Of a stretch of DNA of 64,000 bases, positions 22,851 to 35,300 are shown piece by piece. The position numbers and the translations under genes were made by a program. The notes under the pieces are model-generated. The model made no database searches. It was not told where the DNA came from and saw nothing but the letters and a program-made list of their open reading frames with translations. Source of the DNA: Nymphaea colorata (lineage: Eukaryota > Streptophyta > Magnoliopsida > Nymphaeales > Nymphaeaceae). Numbering within the stretch: the stretch's first letter is position 1; every line of letters begins with the position of its first letter. The DNA lies in contig NC_045143.1 of assembly GCF_008831285.2 (NCBI RefSeq), forward strand, positions 13,195,214-13,259,213, in the 5' to 3' direction.

Positions 22851-24820
22851 AATGTAGCATTCTTTATTTATTGGATTTGTTTTCTTCCCTCTTCCCATTT
22901 TTATGTTGCTATCTTGATAACCATTGTGGATGCCTTTTAATTTGTATATGTGCTCCCTTGTGTCCCTGATCTGATGAAATCTAGTGTGAGGATTCTTAAT
23001 ATAGATGTAGGGATCAAAACCAAGCCATGCTAATATATTGAGTCTTAGGCATGTATGTACATGTATCGATTGTGTTTTAGTCGCCTCTTCCTTGGTTTTG
23101 TGAATTCCTTTCCAAGTCCACTTTTCAATTTTATGACCTACTAGAAGAGATAATTTTGCCACTGCTTTCGATGCAATCCTCTTGTTTTTGGGTTTTTATG
23201 TTCCTTGTCTCCTTGAGCTTTATTCTATAGTTGTGCCTTTTTAGCTTTTAGATTGTGAAGCGTTCACTGCAGCCTTGCTAGATTGCCTGCAATATTTTCT
23301 TGTACAATATATCTATAAGGATTCCTCCTTGCAGTTTTGCACCAAAAGTTATAATTTTCTTTACACTTGGACCTCAATTAAAGTGTGATTGATTCCCTCA
23401 TTATGATGCACTACAAAACACCCTTCAACCTATTTTTTAAGGATAATTTGAACGAAGCAAATTAAGTAGCAGTCAAGCTATGAATTAGCACTAGCACTGT
23501 GTTGTGACTTGATTTTTGAGGTTGTTAGATGTGATGCTCTTGAGTTTGATACTTCGTATGAATTAACAGGCCCTTGAGTATCTTCATTGTGTTTCCTGTA
23601 TGATGTGCACTGATGATAGTTAAGGTAAACTCAATGATTTGAATATCTATAAATTTGACAATAAGGGTTATACCAAATAGTAATCACTCTAAGCATGCAT
23701 ATCAGTGATATTTATCTAATAAGATTGATCGAGTTTTGTAGTTCAGTATGTCATATTTGGTCATATGTACATCTTCTGTTTTGGTTGCATGTGATATGTT
23801 AATTCCGTGGTAGTAACACTCGAAGTTGGTCATTTAACTTGATGTCAAAGTAGACCAAAAGTAGAATGCATATTGACAACTTTTTGGGTTCTTACCCATG
23901 TATTTCTTTTTTCAAGTGTGAGTAGTCGAGATGTTAGGCATAGGCATGTCCACACCAGCCCATCAAAAGTTGCATTTAAAATTCAGAATTACATCGTTAT
24001 GATTCAAAAATTACATGAGCCGCCCACATCTGATCAGGGCTGGTGACTCAGTGCTCCTCGGCTAAAAAAAACTTGGCTTTGTTGTTGGGGATAAGTTGTT
24101 GTGTTCGCAAAGTTGACCAATGATTCCGATCTGATTTTCTTGTGGCCTAAAATAGATGATTTGAAATTTTGATGAGTTATTTTATTTTGATTCGTAGATT
24201 GGAAACCTCTCCTCATATTCATAAGATTAGGGTTGCAAGAAAACCTTGATGGTTTGTCATTCAACAATTTTCTTGCGTTACGCTTTTGAAAAGAAGTGAA
24301 AGAGTTCTTTTGAGTCAAATTCAAGTAATATATAAAAAGTTTACGGGGAAAACAAAATTAAAAGTCAAGTTGTTGACTATGACATTATAAAAGAAAAGAA
24401 AGGAGTAGCATTGTAAAAGCAGGAGTTAAGCGTTTACGTCGTACAGAAAGCAACGAACCATCTAGCGTAAAGTGGTTGAACAAAGCAGTGTTGCTAAGCG
24501 TGATATTCCAATGGTTAAGCGGGTTTTCAGAAAAGAAAAAAGAATTTGTGGCCGTTCTGTTTATGAAAAAGTTCATTTCCCTTGGTCCTGAAAATTGGGG
24601 TCGTGTGAATTTCTGGGCAGCCAACAAGAAGACCGACATCAACGTACGCTACGCATTCAACGGAGGCAGCTTAGTGGAGGCGGTTTTGTGGACCCATTCC
24701 CTGCTGAATCTCTCTCCTTTTGTTCTTTTGTGCTCTGGTAGTGGTGGAGACTTTGGTCAATCTTGTTCCATGGACAGGTGCATCGAACCAGAAAGCGTCT
24801 TTCCTCGTGGCCGTCAAACA
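22851..24820. other. Intergenic upstream of the guanylate kinase gene
   Basis: No gene or element recognised. Short open frames at 22,770-23,162, 24,034-24,324 and 24,385-24,642 have no motifs. Base composition rises slightly toward the gene. Confidence 0.5.
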
Positions 24821-24826
24821 AAGAAG

Positions 24827-24868
<42 letters not shown>

Positions 24869-24910
24869 TCTCTCTCTCGAGTTTCTATATATATTTAATG
24901 AAGTCATCGT
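24827..24910 (+). promoter_or_regulatory. Probable core promoter of the guanylate kinase gene
   Basis: A (CT)n run followed by alternating CG and again CT (about 24,829-24,878) sits just before a TATA box, CTATATATAT at 24,885-24,894. Pyrimidine patches beside a TATA box are common in plant core promoters. Transcription would start near 24,920. That leaves an untranslated first exon and one or more 5' UTR introns before the ATG exon at 25,534. The donor of that first exon was not fixed. Confidence 0.45.
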
Positions 24911-25172
24911 GACGGGCACCCAAGTTGAAAATTTGGGTCCTGCTTCTCTTTGTTTGGTGGGTTGGGCCTTCCTCAACGTGAGGTGCACTGTTGCAGAAAA
25001 CGGAGGAAACAAGGAAAGGAAGAAAGAGGCTTAATATTAAATTATAAAATCGCGGTTTCTTCAAGTCCCTGAAAGCAGGATCTTTTTAGGGTAAAAGATC
25101 TCAACGCCTGTTTCAAGTGTTCCCCATTATTTGCTTTCAAGATCAAGGGTCCGTCCAGAAAAAAAGGGACCA

Positions 25173-25174
<2 letters not shown>

Positions 25175-25205
<31 letters not shown>
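25175..25205 (+). repeat. (CT)n microsatellite in the 5' untranslated region
   Basis: About 30 bp of uninterrupted CT dinucleotide between the TATA box and the ATG exon of the guanylate kinase gene. It lies in the 5' UTR or its intron. Confidence 0.85.
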
Positions 25206-25211
<6 letters not shown>

Positions 25212-25533
25212 AAGAAAAAAACCGTTTTGCTCTTTGTTGCGGTATGATTTCCTTGCTGTGGCATCTTCTGTTAGTTTCCTTCTTTACGGAAAGAATGCTT
25301 CATGGCCAATGTACTGACTTCATAGGTCTTGATTTTTGTTCCGACAAGCAAAAGTTAATGGGTTCTGTTTCGTCAATTCTATGATTTACGGGCAAAAAGA
25401 AAAAAGATGGTGTTGTTTATTTTTTCGATATCGGGCTCTGGCTACCTATTTTTCTTCTTTATATAACATTGGCTAGCTAGATCCGAGTTGTGGTGGTTTG
25501 GCTTTTCAATTTTTCTCTGCTTGTATTTTGCAG

Positions 25534-25567
25534 GACAAAGTCTTCATCCTGAAGTGGGAGATTATTG
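25534..25567 (+). other. 5' UTR part of the ATG exon, guanylate kinase gene
   Basis: A pyrimidine-rich acceptor ending tttgcag (25,527-25,533) precedes a 37-nt exon whose last three bases are the ATG (25,568-25,570). A gtgaga donor follows. The 5' UTR is therefore interrupted by an intron. Confidence 0.6.
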
Positions 25568-26341
25568 ATGGTGAGAATCTTCTGCTTTCTTCAATGCTAT
25601 GCTTGCTTGTTTGTTTGTTGATCTGTAGTAGTTTTCTAGGAACAAGACAAGAGCAAAAGTGCATTATTGGAATGGAAAAACAGAAGGAAAAAAAGAGAGA
25701 GAAGTATATATCTTGTTCGCCATCAAATATTGGAAATCAATAACCATTATTTAGAGGATACCATGTTGTGTTGATAGCCTTGATTGTGGTTTTTGAAATT
25801 TTACTGTTTTTAATGGTCAGGGAGAAGTGCAGAATTTCTTTCCTGAAGCTCAGCAAGATGATCTTCCAACGGATTTAGACTTGGAGTTCGGAGGTTGCCA
25901 AACCACGACAGCAATTGGCCATAAACTGGTGACTGAATCTTAACATATTACATATTATGTGAACTTTCTTGGTGGTTCCTCGTACATCATATTGGTCTTT
26001 GATGCTTGTTTCCATGCTGAGTCTCCTCCTGCTCCTTTATTTAATTGCTCAGTATGCCATCGGAGGGTCTGATGCGGGGAGTCCCTCCTGTGTACGGGTT
26101 TTTGACAAATTGATCGGCAAATGGTGAGCATGTAGAAAGATTTTGCATTCTTAAATTTTAGTTCACTGTTCTGGAATTGAGAATTCATTGATGCCTGCTT
26201 ATTGTGGTCTAGGATAACTCCAACTGTGTTAGGGGCGAACCTAGGGCCTTCAAAAGGACATTATGCTGTTGTTCTGAGCACGGAGAGGATACTAGTCCTC
26301 ATGAGAGATTCTCCACCAGACGATTTTGCTTGGTTTCTTGA

Positions 26342-26411
<70 letters not shown>

Positions 26412-28781
26412 ATTCGCTGTGATCTTCCAGCGTTGGCTTGCCTGGGTACGTGTCCCTTACTAGGCTTCTTTTGTTATGGGTCTGTTTTACAAAAGTTCCA
26501 TTTGCCTACCGCCTGATAACTGTTATTTCTGCTGTTGCCTGATAACTGTTATTTCTGCAAATAGACAGACACCAAGTATTTCCCAACGTATTCCTCAAAT
26601 TAAGGCGTGATGAGCAGGTTTGCAGCTGCTTATGTTGTCTAACATAATATCTTCACAAGGAAAACATGTTTAGTTCTTCCAGGAAATATCTTTTACAATT
26701 GCATGTGGTAGGCTTTAGCATCCTGATTCATTTCTTATTTCCAAAGGTGATAGAATGCTATAGAGATTCAATGATAGAAGCAAAGAGAGATCTACTCAGT
26801 CCAATAAGCATAGTTGGTTCCATAAAAATTCATAGGCTGCACGTGTGTCATTTGTTTCTTGTCGATCTTTGCCTTTGTGGGCATCAGCTTCTGCTTGTTC
26901 TGCTGTAACTAAGTTATGCGTCATGGACCTGGATGTTGAGGCAAACCAGTTCTCCCTAATGTTCCTTGGATGTTTGATGGGTTCGTCCACTGCTTTTGAG
27001 ACACCCTGACGACTTACGGGATGCAGTATCTTTTAATTCTATTGGGAAGTTTACGTTTTCTTTCTTGCTTCAAGAGAATGGTGTCTATAATTTTGATTCT
27101 CAAGAATTTATTGGGAAAGACTGCTTATGCTGATTGACTTCACTTTAGTTCAAGGTCAATGAACACCATCAAAGAGCTGAACAGGGTGCAATACTAATAT
27201 GGGAGCCAAGCTTGTCATTTTGGTTTTATTATTGATCATCTTTCTAGTAGGACGTATGGTAATTGAATCACTAATATGGATGTTCCTTTTTTTTTTTTTT
27301 CGAGAATGGCCAGGTAGATACTCCTTTCGTTAAGGAGCAGAGAAAGAGATTAGAAACTGAGGTGGTGGCCTGGAGTAAAGGAGTGAGGGGTAATTGCCCA
27401 AAACCGATAGTCATAAGTGGTCCTTCTGGAGTTGGGAAGGGAACTTTGATCTCCAAACTAATGAAGGAATTTCCGTCCACATTTGGATTTTCTGTAAGCC
27501 ATACCACTCGATCTCCAAGAGTTGGGGAGAAGGATGGGGTTCATTATCACTTCACAGAGCGACATACCATGGAGAATGATATAAGAGAAGGAAAGTTTCT
27601 TGAGTCAGCTGCGGTGCATGGGAATCTCTACGGTACAAGTATTGATGCTGTGGAGGCAGTTACAGATGCTGGAAAGGTGTGCATACTGACTATTTCTTTA
27701 AGGGCAGAAACTCTCCTTTTAAGCCACAAAATTTTCAGAAGTTGTTGTATTTATTAGCTTGAGTTTGTCAACTTTCTTGGATGCAGAGGTGTATCCTTGA
27801 CATTGATGTTCAAGGAGCAAAATCAGTTAAGGCAAGTTCCCTTGAAGCAATATTCATCTTTATCTGCCCCCCAACCTTTGAAGAGCTTGAGAAGCGCCTT
27901 CGGGAAAGGTAGTTTTCTAGGTATAACTCTTCAATTTTTGTAGAATCATTTGTCCAGTCAAGCTGAGGGTGAATTGTGGCAAATATGAGCAGGGGGACTG
28001 AAACAGAAGAACAAATTCAGAAGCGTCTTAGAAATGCAAAGGCAGAGCTTGAGCAAGGGAGATCCTCTGGTGTCTTTGAACATGTGTTAGTCAATGATGA
28101 TCTTGAGACCTGCTATGAAAATCTCAAAGTATTCCATCTTCCCTCTCTCATGCATTATCCTTTGACTTAAGAGATAAAGATTTTGATACTGACATGATAG
28201 AGTTCCTTGTGTAGAATATTTTAGGACTGAATGATGGATTCTGTGAAGTAAATCCACCAGGTAAATCTATGTGATTAGCTATTGCATTTCTCTTTTTTTG
28301 CAGCACAAAATAGTTAGAAGTTTATTCGTACTTAAATTTGTGATTGTTTCTTGCATATTCATTGAACCTGCTAGTTTCCTCGTAAAGTTTCATAAAGAAA
28401 AACAAATATGCCAAGTCTTTTTATGAGATAAGAACTTACAAGCGATCTCTGCTGTGCAGCATTGAAAAACTTTGAGTTGCCTGCTGGTTATTTAGTTCTG
28501 CAGTTGGAACAGAAGGTTCTGATATATGGTGGAACTACCAGCCTAGGAAAACCATCAAGTGTCTTGTAAGTAATATCTTTCATCCGGGTATAGAATAGCA
28601 AATATAATACTAATTCTAGTGTTGCAGTGTGTAAACTATAAGACGTCACTGAAATACTCATCGTGGCTTGCTTTATTGTCTTGGCAGATATATTCTTGAT
28701 GTTTCAACGCTAAAAGGGGGTGCCCCAGGACGGACAAGGGGACTGAAATTACATGAGGTTGGCCCACTTGCAGACATTTAG
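25568..28781 (+). CDS. Cytosolic guanylate kinase with kelch-like flanks (ten coding exons)
   Basis: ATP:GMP phosphotransferase making GDP for nucleotide pools. Coding exons: 25568-25570, 25821-25928, 26053-26123, 26213-26342, 27314-27676, 27787-27908, 27993-28128, 28215-28260, 28460-28565, 28688-28781. All junctions are GT..AG and phases add up to 392 aa, stop TAG at 28,779-28,781. Residues 1-104 hold a kelch-like unit ([13 protein letters not shown], then [11 protein letters not shown]). The kinase domain is about 134-312: P-loop GPSGVGKGT (140-148), GMP-site motifs SHTTRSPR and DGVHYHF, then DIDVQGA, and the lid-side [16 protein letters not shown]. Residues about 312-392 carry a second kelch-like piece ([10 protein letters not shown], then [16 protein letters not shown]). 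Length, start and layout match plant AGK1/AGK2 proteins, which begin MGE as this one does. All active-site motifs are intact, so it should be functional. There is no transit peptide, so a cytosolic or nuclear site is inferred. Confidence 0.93.
26344..26410 (+). repeat. Long (CT)n microsatellite at the start of intron 4 of guanylate kinase
   Basis: About 64 bp of CT repeat begins within a few bases of the donor after exon 4 (gag|gtttct). It leaves a weak donor consensus. The next acceptor used is at 27,313. Confidence 0.9.
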
Positions 28782-29779
28782 GATGGGAAACAGCACCTTC
28801 ATGGTTCTACATATTAGTGGAGGTTACCAGATTTAGCAAAATACTAACTTGAACAAAATTTTTGGATTGACAAATGGGGATGATGATTTCTATAAGATTC
28901 CAGTATATGCAAGTTGTTTCTGGTCTTTGGCATCAAAATATTTGGTAGGATATTGGGAAAATCAAAGCAGGAAGCGTGGTTCCTCAGGATGAACTGGAAA
29001 GACATTGAAGCGTCTAGAAATGAAATAGGGAACTGGCACACACACAGTATGATAGATGAAAATTGGAGTAAGGTAGAATTTAGCTGCAGGAAAGCATTCT
29101 TCTGCGAGGAAGGTTTTGGGGACGACTTCCTGAATCACTAGGGGATCTTCTGGTTTGTTGTGGATAGATACATTGGCAAGGGCAAGATTCATTCTTTTAC
29201 TTGTTTTATGATGGATCAACCGACCAATTATTTTATAGACGCAAAATCAGAGGACCTGGAAATGGAAGATCTTGGCTTACCCTTCATGGTATGATTTCTG
29301 TAGAAGAGTTCTGATTTTGCAGTGAGCAGTCCATTGCATTTAGCTGTCCAGCGCTGTGCGGACGGATATTGGGTTTTGGCTGTTGTTTTTTTTTCAACTT
29401 AACCATGAACTCTGAAGGTTCAAATTAAAAAATTATCGAAATACAGATTAAATTTTATAACCTCTCCATTTTAATAAATTTTATACAATGTAAACTCTCA
29501 TTTTCAACTCCCGTAAAATCCAACCACGATGTTGGGCTTCGATCTTTCATTTTTAACCTGAAGTGATATTTCAAAAAACCGGCTGATATTTGGCTGAACG
29601 TGGCATTAGATGTTAATACATAATGACGAACCTGTTATTTAAATGATCTTCATTCCCAGCCGATGGACAGAAGACCTGTGCGGCTGTGCATTCTGTTTGG
29701 TTCGCAGTTTCCGGAAGGCTGTTGAATTACGCTTTTGGAGTTAGCTGATCCAAGCAAGAAGTAGATGATGATGCCTTCG
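28782..29779 (+). other. 3' UTR and downstream flank of guanylate kinase
   Basis: The 3' UTR follows the TAG at 28,781. No clear single poly(A) signal stands out. Open frames at 28,844-29,219 on both strands are short and lack motifs. The flank to 29,779 is unremarkable and leads into the repeat array. Confidence 0.5.
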
Positions 29780-30231
29780 CAGAAGGCAGGAAATGGCAAC
29801 AAAATTCAGTCGAATATCGTTGCATTGCACAAAGCCTGGCTATGAGGATTCAAATTGACCAAAAGCTGCACGTTAAAAATTAAGAATTTGTTGTTGGAAG
29901 CACTGTAAAGCATTGATAAAAGTATTATAAACTATTGCTATAATGTAAAATGTTTTTGTATTTATCTTTTGAATTATATATATATATATAGGCTTGAGTG
30001 GTAACTTTGATATTCTAGCCATTTAACTAGGGACGTTTAATCCAATATGATGGACGGTTTAGAAAAAACAATTAAAAAAAGGTAAGGAGCATTTTCATCA
30101 TCTAGTATTGGTTTAAACATTTTTTTTTTCAACTATTCATCTACTTCATTAGTATTGGTTTAAACATTTTTTTTTCAACTATTCATCTACTTCGTTACGT
30201 TACTTTTGATAAAATAAAGTCATCATTCACT

Positions 30232-30277
<46 letters not shown>

Positions 30278-30813
30278 ATTGAATGGTGACTTTAAGAGTC
30301 ATCCAGTCATTTAATCTACACTATTTGATTCAACATAATGGACGATTAAGAGAAAAAAAAAAGAAAAGAAAAAAAGGTGATGGATATTTTTGTCATTTAA
30401 TATTAGTTTATACTTTTTTTTCCTTGTTTTTCTCCATCTGCTTTTAATAAACGGCCTTGGCTAAATGGCTGTATAACTCTAGATACCCAGAGTCATCGCT
30501 CGCACACACACACTCACACCCTACATATATATATATATTTGAAACAAATTATTTTTATGAAAAATGTTGATTTGTCTATTATCAAAATGTTGATGCTATG
30601 AACAATTCCTTTTTGCTTATTATGTTTTTTGCATCAATCTGTCCTTAAGTTGATATTTGTAAGATTAAATTTAAAAATATATATATATATTAAATATCTT
30701 ATTTGGAGGGTCTGGTTTTCATCCCTGACTTATTAGGCTGGTTTCTACCAATCACTATATATACCTCTATCTCACGCATTGCATCGGACAATGTACTATT
30801 ATCGCTTCATATC

Positions 30814-30867
<54 letters not shown>

Positions 30868-31058
30868 AATCTTCAATCAATGTTTTACTGCACAAAGATT
30901 GGCTGTGGATTTGAAGAAGCGATGAGGACTCTTGGCTATAATTAGAGGATTCAAATCCACCAAAAGCTGCAAGGTTAAAAATTAAGAATTTGTCATTAAA
31001 ACTACAATAAAGCATTGTTAAAAGTATTATAAACTGTTGCTATAATGTATAATGTTTT

Positions 31059-31096
<38 letters not shown>

Positions 31097-31552
31097 TGGT
31101 GAGTCTTACATTCCAGCCATCTAACTAGAGTCATATAATCCAATATGTTTGTTGGTTCAGAAAAAAACAATTTCAAAAAGGTGAGGAGCATTTTCGCCAC
31201 CGAGTATTGGTTTAAACATTTTTCTCTTTGTTTTTCTTTCAACTATCCATCTACTTCATATGGCCAACCTTGGTTACATAGTTGGGTAACTCTTGATAAT
31301 TATAGTCATCATTCAATCATTATATGCATATAGTGACTAGTTTTTTTGAGCGATCCAGTCAACTAATCCACACTGTCGGATCCAACATGATGGATGGTTA
31401 ATAGAAAAATAAAAAGAAAAAGGTGACTAGCATTTTTGTCATTTAATATATATTTATACCTTTTTTCCCCTTGTTTTTCTCTCGATCATCCATCTGCTTT
31501 AGATGGACGACATTGGTTTTTAAGATGACTAGAGATACCTATCACACACGTA

Positions 31553-31595
<43 letters not shown>

Positions 31596-31781
31596 AAATG
31601 GAAACAAACTTCAATCAGATATTGTTTCATTGCACAAAGCCTGGCTGTCAATCTAAAGAAGCAATGAGGATGCATAACTCTGGCAATAAATAGAGGATTC
31701 AAATCCGCCAAAGTTGCATGGTTAAAAATTTAAAATTGTCACAGAAAGTACCATAAAGCACTATTAAAGTTATTATAAATC
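29780..31781. repeat. Complex tandem repeat array with (TA)n tracts
   Basis: At least three diverged copies of one block occur at about 29,795-29,970, 30,880-31,060 and 31,595-31,780. Shared landmarks are tgcacaaagcctggct, gaggattcaaat, ccaaaagctgca, gttaaaaattaagaattt and a motif like agtattataaactattgc. Copies 1 and 2 continue through a (TA)n tract into a second block (about 29,991-30,190 and 31,095-31,260; catctaactag, then gatggacggtt, then tggtttaaacattttt). A related third block follows at 30,280-30,480 and 31,320-31,545. (TA)n tracts lie at about 29,978-29,990, 30,237-30,272, 30,523-30,538, 30,677-30,690, 30,817-30,868, 31,062-31,093 and 31,555-31,594. No gene was recognised. The outer retroelement begins inside copy 3. 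Confidence 0.75.
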
Positions 31782-32355
31782 TGCCACGGTACCGCAGCCC
31801 GAGCCATCCACCGAGTGCTTCACCACCGAGTGCTTCATTCCGAAGCAAAAAGCCGATAGCAGTCCACCCTTGGACTGCGGTAAGTCCCTAACCTCTCTTT
31901 GCGGGGAGGGTGTGGTTTGACTCGCGGCTTCGGCCCTCTCTTGCCAGCCAAAAGGGATCATTGGTGGACCTCACTCCCAAACGACCCCTGGCTGAGCCGA
32001 TACACTTGGTCTGGCCTAACCCAGGGGAACTCACGGCACAAAAAAGGGGAATGGTTTGCTCGATGAATGAATGCATGTGAATGGCTTGAGCCGGGCAGCG
32101 GCAACGTGAGTTGTGAGGGTTTTCCTACACTTGTATCGTACACGGTTGTAATTTAGACCTTAACCTCACTTGTAAAACTTGTACTTGGGCCGGGCTTTTC
32201 TTGTACCCGCGGGGATAAACTTGTACACAGTCGGCAGTTAAACCAACTGCGGAAGGATTTGTATACTCGGGAGTTAGCCTCCTCCTGCCTACAACGTCTA
32301 GTGCGTGGTCCGGGAACAGAAGGCGAGGGTCGACAGGCCTCGGCAGCGCCTCGGC
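31782..32355 (+). repeat. 5' LTR of the outer element, first part
   Basis: Begins TGCCACGGTACCGCAGCC and matches 49,822 onward base for base with scattered changes, including the block ggactgcggtaagtccctaacctc. It has an extra 15-bp copy of a caccgagtgctt unit that the 3' LTR lacks. The LTR is cut at 32,355 by the nested element and resumes at 42,779. Confidence 0.88.
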
Positions 32356-35300
32356 TGTCACACCCCAACCTTTTGACCCTCAAACATTTTCTTCAAAACA
32401 TAAAGTATTGAAGTACGACTACACAACAATTCAAAAAAAGAGAGAGCTATGTCATTTGAAACCATGGGGCAAACTTTCATTTATATAACAATTTCAATTC
32501 ATACAAAATCACATCTATGTGTATGACAAAAAAGCCTCAAACCACAACTTTGATACCTAACAAAAATAAGACATCAAAGAGACCAAACCAAGACGCGCCA
32601 GCACTACCAAAGACCCAAAACCTCCCCAGTAGAATGTGAGTGAAGCGATCTGATCAACCTGTTGCTCGGGGTCCGCCAAAACCTGAAAAAAAAACAACTG
32701 AATGCTTAGCCTTCGCAATATGGCAACAAGCTAGGAAAATCTCAAACTCTCTTAGGCATGGCTCAAATACGAGAATATACAATCATAAAACAAATCATCA
32801 TCATGTCGTGGCTGGGCATAGTCACATCATTTGCCAAGAAGACCCCTAACATAGACCACGACATGTAAAGGCCACTCAAGGGCCACAGTAACACCATTTC
32901 AATCACATGCAAGGCATGCTTAAACATTTCATTTCATTCATATCATTCACATGTACATCAATCACATACATCCATTCACATACATTCCATTTCCATTAAT
33001 TTTAGTGAATTGGCAGTTCCTGTGGGTGCAAACACAGGCACGTGCACACTGTGGGCGGCCCATAACCGAGAGACAACCCCCGTGGTGGCCCAGAACAGTA
33101 TGGATCCATTCACCCGCTGCAACGGTAGAGCACTCATCCATGGATGTGTGAATTCCAATGACAGATACCCAGCCTTCCCTAGGACACCCAGGTTGGGAAG
33201 GTGGGAGTCCAACGCTCCAAGCACATCACACAACAGTACCCTGAGGCCTTGCACTGCCTGCGCTCCGAACAAGCGAGACCAGTGGCCAAAGCGGGATGTC
33301 TCCCAAACACATAGCCACATCCCACTGGCCTTTCATCTCTTATTCTTTCATTATTATCATTATAATAGCACATTCACAAAATGATTGGCTAGCTCATGAG
33401 ATTGGTACACTTCACGAGTACACCCACACCTCCAATTGCCTCCACACGAGGGCTACACATAACATTAACAGTCTTAGCTAGTCGTCATACAGTACAGGTA
33501 CAACTACCCTCCATTTCATTCATTTGCATCATTGCCCGCGGCAATGCATATGCAACAATTCACAGTATTCACATTCACAAGCACTCACATCTTATCAAAC
33601 ACATCATTCACATCTTTCAAAACTTATCAAAATCCCAGAGAGTAGTCTCGATCCGTGATATTTCGTAGCTGTCCTATGCAATTATCATTCTATGTTGCTC
33701 TCTAATGCACAATCGGGGTCGAGGAGACAGTCGACTCGATACCCCACCTCATTTGTCCTAAACAGTTATCAATTCTAGCATGCACAAACAAATGCGTAAC
33801 AATTTTCAAAACGAGCTTCTAATAGCTTTCTAAAACAAAACTTGTCACATGACAAATCATTCACAAAATGACTGGCTAGCTCATGAGGTTGGTTCACTTC
33901 ACAAGTGTACTCACACCTTCAGTTGCCTCCACATGAGGGCTACAGATAACATTAACAGTCTTAGCTAGCCGTCATAACAATATGGGTACAACTACCCTTC
34001 AATTCATTGAATTGCATCATTGTCCATGGCAATGCATATGCAACCAATCACAACATTCACAATCACACACATCAGACATATCTTTCAAAACTTAGCTGAA
34101 CCACGAAGTGTAGTCACGATCCGTGATTGGCTCGTAGCTGTCTTAGGCAATTATCATTCTATGATGCTTTCTAATGCACGTTTGGGGTCGAGGAGACACT
34201 CGACTCGATACCCCACCTCATCTGTCCTAAGCAGTTGTCAATTCTAGCATGCACATGCAATGCGTAACATTTTTCAAAACAAACCTTATCATATATCAAA
34301 TCATTTGCATGCATACATACATTCACTCACAAAACAATCATTCAATCACACCATAATCTTAGGATCCCACGATCCTAGGAACACACATTCACACGTTGGT
34401 CCCAAGCAGGGATTTGCCTGGAATGCCACCATACCTGTCGCGCTTCCACAAAATACTTCGAACTACAACCAATGTTACTCAAGGCCTACTTGATGTGCCC
34501 GGTGTACCTGCAACCACAGTCAAATGATAAGTTCTCTATTCACAACGCTTTACAATCGATACAAATCTGAAAATACCATCATCGAGGCATGCCTTCGCTT
34601 CAAATGGGTGTCGACCCACAAAGCCCAACAAAAATGGTCTCTTCCCAACCCTCGAGGTTGCCACCAACGATTAGAACTCAAACATATATTCGACTTATTA
34701 CATGTGCGATTCTTACTTGTTTTCCTTAATTGAGGAGTCTTCCTCACCATAACATACAACATATATGCACATCAATTGCAACATATCTCTCAAACTCGCT
34801 AAAACGACTCTAAACATTCACCACAATAATGCAATCTCCACCATGTTCCCAAATAGCTTCGAAAAATCAACACCTTAAACTTAAAAGATCGTGATAGACA
34901 TGAATCAATGCTTCTCCAACATGATCCTAAACCTTCCCCAAAAAGCAAAGTCGCTAACATATATCATAAAATCACCAATACTTAATTCTACCATGCTCCA
35001 AAAATAATTACACATGTTCCAACATAAAATATACAATAAAATATGCTCAATTACTCCTTGCTCACCCCAATTCAAGAGTCTGAACTGTTGCAATCCTCCC
35101 GGCAGCCACCCGACGAGTTCGAAAGGCCCCAAAACGGCTAAAATCCCTCAATTCCGCCACCACCAATGCATTTGTCTCACTGCTATAAGGGGAAAGATGT
35201 GTCTCCAACTGCAATCCAAACCAACAGCCCCCAAAACAGTCAAAAACAACAAGAAAACGGGTGGGGAAAAAGGGAGAGGGTGCAGCAGAGAGGACGAGAG

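Noticed and set aside
24671-25034. Overlapping frames on both strands upstream of guanylate kinase with Ser-Leu or Arg-Glu runs
   Set aside because: The runs are translations of the (CT)n microsatellite. The true ATG is at 25,568.
26202-26516. Open frame running through exon 4 of guanylate kinase into the CT repeat
   Set aside because: Only the part up to 26,342 matches the family. The rest is a (CT)n translation of intron sequence.
27976-28170. Frame starting [13 protein letters not shown] in guanylate kinase
   Set aside because: The first residues and the tail are intron. The exon is 27,993-28,128, spliced to its neighbours.
30945-30970. tRNA-like T-loop (ggattcaaatcc) repeated in the array at 30-31.8 kb
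   Set aside because: No acceptor, D or anticodon stem can be folded around it. The phrase is just part of repeat block A.
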